NCBI GenBank assembly: GCA_030248215.1
Contig: JASANG010003597.1
Location: forward strand, 124,001-188,000
DNA from: Enoplolaimus lenunculus
Taxonomy: Eukaryota > Nematoda > Enoplea > Enoplida > Thoracostomopsidae
Direction of reading: 5' to 3'
Length of the DNA stretch: 64,000 nt
The notes under the pieces were generated by a model. The model worked only from the letters and a program-made list of their open reading frames with translations. It had not been told where the DNA came from and did not search any database. Of this stretch, positions 42,101 to 48,100 are shown in pieces (positions within the stretch are counted from its first letter, which is position 1; every line of letters starts with the position of its first letter). The translations under genes and the position numbers were made by a program.

Positions 42101-45100
42101 CTGGATACTGAAGCCAAAAAAGCTTCAGTGTCCCGGATACTGAAGCCAAAAAAGCTTCAGTGTCCATGAGACAAAACACTCAAAAGAGACCTGGTGTACG
42201 CATGTTATTGTGGAAGTTGAATTATAGTCAATTAGCAATTTTGCGAACGAAGAGAACCACAAAATATCAGGGTTTCTCTGTAATTTTCACGTTCGGCTTG
42301 CTAATGCTGTTCCTGCTTCCTATGAAATGTAGCTCAGTTGAAACCCTGCCAGGGTGCAACTGGATTTTAAAAATAGCAACCACGAAACCGGTATGTAAAA
42401 TTACGTACCACCCTGGTAGTTATATACGTAAAACAGCTCCTAAATATTTTTGCTTGAAACCAAAAAAATAATCTATCTATATGCATACGAATACTCGGTA
42501 CAATCAATTACAATTTGACCGACCGGTCTGGGGCAATTGGGGTGACCCAACCGGAAAAATTTGAGAAAATTTTACCGGAACCGGAACCGGAGAAGTGAAA
42601 AATGCATTTCACCAAAAATTTCATTTTAATCTTATTTTTTGCTCTATTATTTGTGAAATAACCTTAGTCGAACATAGATATTTATTTTATTTGTTGTATT
42701 TTAGATTTTCGTCGTCGACTGAAGTGAAATCCACCATCAATGGCTTATATTCGGAATACAAGTGGCTTTCTAAAGAGATTCTTAAAGATTAGCAAAGTTA
42801 AAAAAACGGCCAAATTATAACACCGGAATTTTTAAATCCGGTAAAAATTTACCGGAACCGGAACCAGAAGGTGAAAAAATGCCGGAACCGGAACCGGAAT
42901 TCCGGTTGCACCCTGGTATACGTATATATAAACTGGCCCCTGTTAGGCCCTAGGTTACGACACCTATCAGCCACTGATGATAAATGCTACACATTCGAGA
43001 ATGGGGCATAGAATCGAAATTTTGCTTATCCCTTGCACTACTGTATATTAATTTCTTCACACTCCTAGCTATTCATTTAGGTCCATTTTTAACGTTAAGT
43101 ATATACTTACCGAATGAAACCCATTCGGCCCGCACAACGACTGATGATGTTGTTGCATTAAGTTTGCATGAAACGCATTAACAAACGGATGTAACGAACC
43201 AGGAGTAATCGCATTTGCACCTGGAATACGTCCTCCTCCACCACCGCTTGCAGCAGTGCATATATCTACAGGAGGCGATGCGTAACAATTCGCTGGTGGC
43301 ATCATAATAGGAGTGCTACCACTACCATAAGAAGGAGGCAAGAACGGACTGTAGTATGCTGCGGCAGCCGCAGCTGCAGCCGCTGCAGGATTACTACAAA
43401 AGGCACTTGATGCAAATTTGCCGGCTAAAACAATATATAACCAATTAAGCGAATCGCGCCAACTTAAGTATTTTTTATTATATACAAAACTTTAGAATTA
43501 CTGACCATGAAATTCAGCTCAGTTTCTAATTCAAAAATTTTAGCTAGTAGTTAGGACGCGTCGTAGGCCAGAACGGATCAAAATAAATTTTATTAAAATA
43601 AAAGTATGCCCCAAATTGGTATCGAGAATATTATGATTGAGCGAAGCGAAACTCCGCGCGAAGCTCGGAGTTTCGCTAAGCGTGTTATGCTTTGTACTTG
43701 GGGGTCGAAAGGTGGATGTCCATCTGTCCGTCCGAAAAGAATCTCAGGAACCGCTGAACCGATTTTGATAAACTTTTTTGTTTGAAAGCCAATTATCCTG
43801 GGGTGTTAACCTCGCATTGGGGTTTTAAAATTGCAAGCCGTTTAGTAGCTACAGGCTAATTTGCATAATTAATTAAGCCTAAATTAGGACTTTCCACAAT
43901 ATTTTACTAATTATTACAGTTAGAAGCTGGCTTCTCCACAGCGGGGGGGCCCCCAGCACTTTTCGATCATTTTTCCCCCGGCGAAAATTTTGCCGCCCCC
44001 CGGAAAGGCCCCCCGGCGAATTTTCGGGCGCCCCCCAGCAAATTTTTTTGTTGGGAGGGCAGGACTTTGCTAAGCTAAAAATTTTCAATGTTAAAACGTA
44101 AAGACCTTGACTTCTTTTGAGGCGGACATTGGGCAAAACATGATTTTATATTACGCTGAGTACTCATAATTTTTAATAGCGTTACAAATACCCGTAGTAA
44201 CTAATACAATTCAATAATACCTGAAAAAAGCACAGTTATTTATAGACCGTTTCAGGGCATACAACATTCGAAAATACCTTGCAGCAGCAAGTTCAACCCG
44301 CCAGAGCCTTATGACCAGTCGTAGTGGGACTACATTTATTGAGCGAAGCTCGAACACACGTAAGCAATTAAGGTAATATGCAAATTATTTATTAGCTAAC
44401 TATTCATTTATCGGTTTTGGAGGTTTGTAAGCAATTTCCTCAGATTCCTCGCACGCAAAAACCTTTCAGCCATCCTAATTAAAAAGGTCCTAATTTTGTC
44501 TCGTCAATTAAGCAAATATGCAAATTATCTATTAGCTAACTATTCAATAATCGCCTTTAGAGGTTTGTAGACAATTTATTCAGATTCCTCGCACCCGAAA
44601 ACCCTTTAGAGCTGAAATTATATTGCTTTTAACCTTAATAATTATTGAAATAATTTAAAAAGTCCTAATTTTGTTTGGCCAATTAAGCTAATATGCAAAT
44701 TAGCTATTAGCTAAATATTCAATTATCGGTTTTGGAGGTTTGTAAACAATTTATTCAAATTCCTCGCACCTGAAAACCCTTTAGTGCTGAAATTATATTG
44801 CTTTTAACCTTAATAATTAGTGAAATATTGTAAAAAGTCCTAATTTAGGCTTATAAACTATGCTAATATGCAAATTATCTATTAGCTAACTACTCAATTA
44901 TTGGTTTTAGACGCTTCTAAACAATTTATTCAGACTCCTCGCACCTAAAAACCCTTTAGTGCTGAAATTATATTGCTTTTAACCTTAATAATTAGTGAAA
45001 TATTGTAAAAAGTCCTAATTTAGGCTTATAAACTATGCTAATATGCAAAGTATCTATAAGCTAACTGCTTAATTATCCGTTTTGGAGATTTGTAGACAGT

Positions 45101-48100
45101 CTACGCAGATTCCTCGCAACCAAAAACCCTTTAATGCTAAAATTAGATGGCTTCTAACTGTAATAATTACTGAAATATTGTGGAAAGTCCTAATTTAGGC
45201 TTAATTTATTATGCAAATTAGCCTGTAGCTAATAAACGGCTTAAAATTTTCAAACCCCAATGCGAGGTTAACACCCCAGGATAATTGGCTTTCAAACAAA
45301 AAAAAAGTTTGTCAAAATCGGTTCAGCCGTTCCTGAGATTCTTTTCGGACGGACAGACGGACATCCACCTTTCGACCCCCAAGTACAAAACATAAAACGC
45401 TTCGCGAAACTCCGAGCTTCGCTCGGAGTTTCGCTTCGCTCAATAAACTGAAGCTGTGACGAATATATAAAATATATATTAATCACAGTTTCAATTATAG
45501 ATTATCTATATTTTATATAGTTGTGCTTCTTTCAACTTCTGGTTAAGTTGTCAGTAATATTAGTTAAAATTATTGTTATTAGCGTTTGCGAGAAATTTTT
45601 GTGATGTTGAGCGATGAGTAATCTTCAGTTGAGTTGGAATCACGGTCTACAATGAAAAAATGGTCCAAAAAGTCGGTTTGCAAAACTTTAAGCCTGCTCC
45701 CCAGGAAAACTGCCCCCAAGCAAAATTAGCTGCCCCCAGGAAACTCATGGGGACCCCCCAGGAAACGCCCCCCGGCGGAAATTTTCAAGCTGTGGAGAAG
45801 CCAGAGAAGCAATCTAATTTCAGCAGTAAAGGGTTTTTAGCTGCGAGGAATTTGAATAAATTGTTTACAAACATCCAAAACCGATAATTGAATAGTTAGC
45901 GAATATCTAATTTGCATATTAGCTTAATTGACAAGACAAAATTAGGATTTTTTAAATTATTTCAACAATCCTTAGGGTTTACTGAAGGTTTTTTGGTGCG
46001 AGGAATCTGATTAAATTGTTTACAAACCTCCAAAACCGATAATTGAGTAGTTAGCTAATAGATAATTTGCATATAAGCATAATTGATAAGCCTTAATTAG
46101 GCGTTTTTACAATGTTTCACTAATTTTATTAGGGTTACAAGCAATCTAATTTCAGCAGTAATGGGTTTTCGGGTGCGATGAATCTGAATAAATCGCCTAC
46201 AAACCTTTAAAAGCGATCATCGAATAGTTAGCTAATGGCTAATTTGCATATTTGCTTAATTGACGAGACAAACTTAGGAGTTTTTAAATTATTCCAATAA
46301 TTATTAGGGTGGCTGAAGGGTTTTTGGGTGCGAGGAATCTGAGGAAATTGCTTAAAAACCTCCAAAACCGATATATCAATAGGTAGCTAATAACTAATTG
46401 GCATATTACCTTAATTGCTTACGTGTGTTCGAGCTTCGCTTAATAAATGTAGTCCCACTACGACTGGTTGAATATGTTATCTCATATTGTCTCGCTGCGA
46501 TTCGAGAACATATATTGCACATCAAAATATTTTCATTAACTATATATAGCAACTTTAGTAGCTACTAGCCAGCCAGGTATCGACCAAATATACAGTTCCG
46601 GTTAAAAATATTCCGCAAAAAACCCGCATCCGTATCCGAGATAAAGTGCGACCAGATATTAATTTACCGGATGCTGGATACGCATAGTGGATGTCGTGCC
46701 GGATACGGATAGTGAATTTCTTATCGGATCCGGATATTAACTGGTGTGGCATCTAAATCTGCGTAGATGCTGTTAGAAGTGTCTGAGTCGCACCAAAGTA
46801 TATGTTTACCGAATTCAAAATAATTGCTAGCTTGAATTTTTTACTTGTATTTCACTGTTCTTGACTTGTTCAAAAATGCAATCGATGCAAGATGTTCATT
46901 GGTCGACCACTTGTAAAAGCATACCGGATATTGGAGCAAATACGGATATCGGCTTTCTGCGGGATATGAAACCGGACCTGGGTATCCAGCGATCCGGTGT
47001 AAAGCTGCTGGATACCGCATATTGCGGTCGATGTTAAAAATATCATAAACTGTTCTTATATGTGGAAATACTAGGCATCTTGCTATTTATTTTAAATCAG
47101 TAAACATATACTTGCCAACAACGCACAAATTTCGAATTCCGGTAAAAATATACAGACTATTTGGATCCCGTGAGGCTGCGACCGGTATTACGGTTCCGCT
47201 ATTTTTTCAACATCCAGTTCCAATTAATGTTAATTTTTACCGGAATTAAATATTCCAGCATTAAATTTTAGTCGGTTGATATTAAGATATTTTACTAAAA
47301 ATGACAACAAAAATGAAACAATTTCATGTATTTATATAAACCTTGACAATCGCTGAAACTAAACCATCGAAGAGAGATTTCGTTTCCGCGGTCCATGAAA
47401 ATCTAAAAAATACAGCAGATAAAGTGAATACCTACCTATCTCTAACTAGGGTTATTTCACCAATATTGGAAAAAATATTTAAAATGAATTTTTCGGTGGC
47501 ACGCATTTTTCCAATTTTCATTTTTCGTTTCCGGTTCCGTCTCCATCAAATTCCGGTTCCGGTAAATTGTAATTCCGGTTGCACTCTGGTTCCGGCATCC
47601 GCTAAAACTACGTAATAGCCGGTTAGACATTCCTACTATGTAAAGTAAACTGTGAAAACCTTTTATTGTGAGGTAAAATATTTTAAACGATGACCTTGGT
47701 TCCATTTCATGATTGAGGTATACCGCTGAAAATTTATTGGTTTTTGACGTCGTAGATTTCAAATGTAAAGTCAAAATTTTCAAGAATCCGATAAATTAAC
47801 AAGGAATTTTGTGGTTCAAAAATGCGGAATAGACGTACTTTTTTGAAGGCTGTAAAATAAGACTGTAATAAAATATAATATAAAATAGTTGTCAAGAGTT
47901 TAATACGTAAGACCTGGAGATTTATTTAAGATTTCAAAATTCAAATTGCTATCATCGTTATAAAAAATATCGATCAAAAATCGCTATGTTCATCTTTTCC
48001 GTTACTTTCTTTAATTTTTAATCTTTTGTTAACAAAATGAACAGCCATCGGTGCATCTGTGGCGTTCATAATTTTTCCAGAAACAATCGAAACGCCCCAA

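Larger units (their letters stand above)
23430..43110 (-). other. TCF intron 2, 19.7 kb, transposon-rich
   Basis: Exons 2 and 3 meet in phase 0 across it, so no coding exon need lie inside. I found no other gene in either orientation; long frames at 25951-26277 and 26852-27430 lack splice, codon or motif support. Its content is the foldback and MITE copies listed separately. Stretches at 25000-25500, 26300-26850, 30450-31540, 32900-34940 and 36350-37630 show only AT-rich or degenerate repeat sequence. Confidence 0.7.

Noticed and set aside
41881-42164. CRISPR-like array
   Set aside because: Units are contiguous with no unique spacers, sit in a transposon, and the genome is animal.
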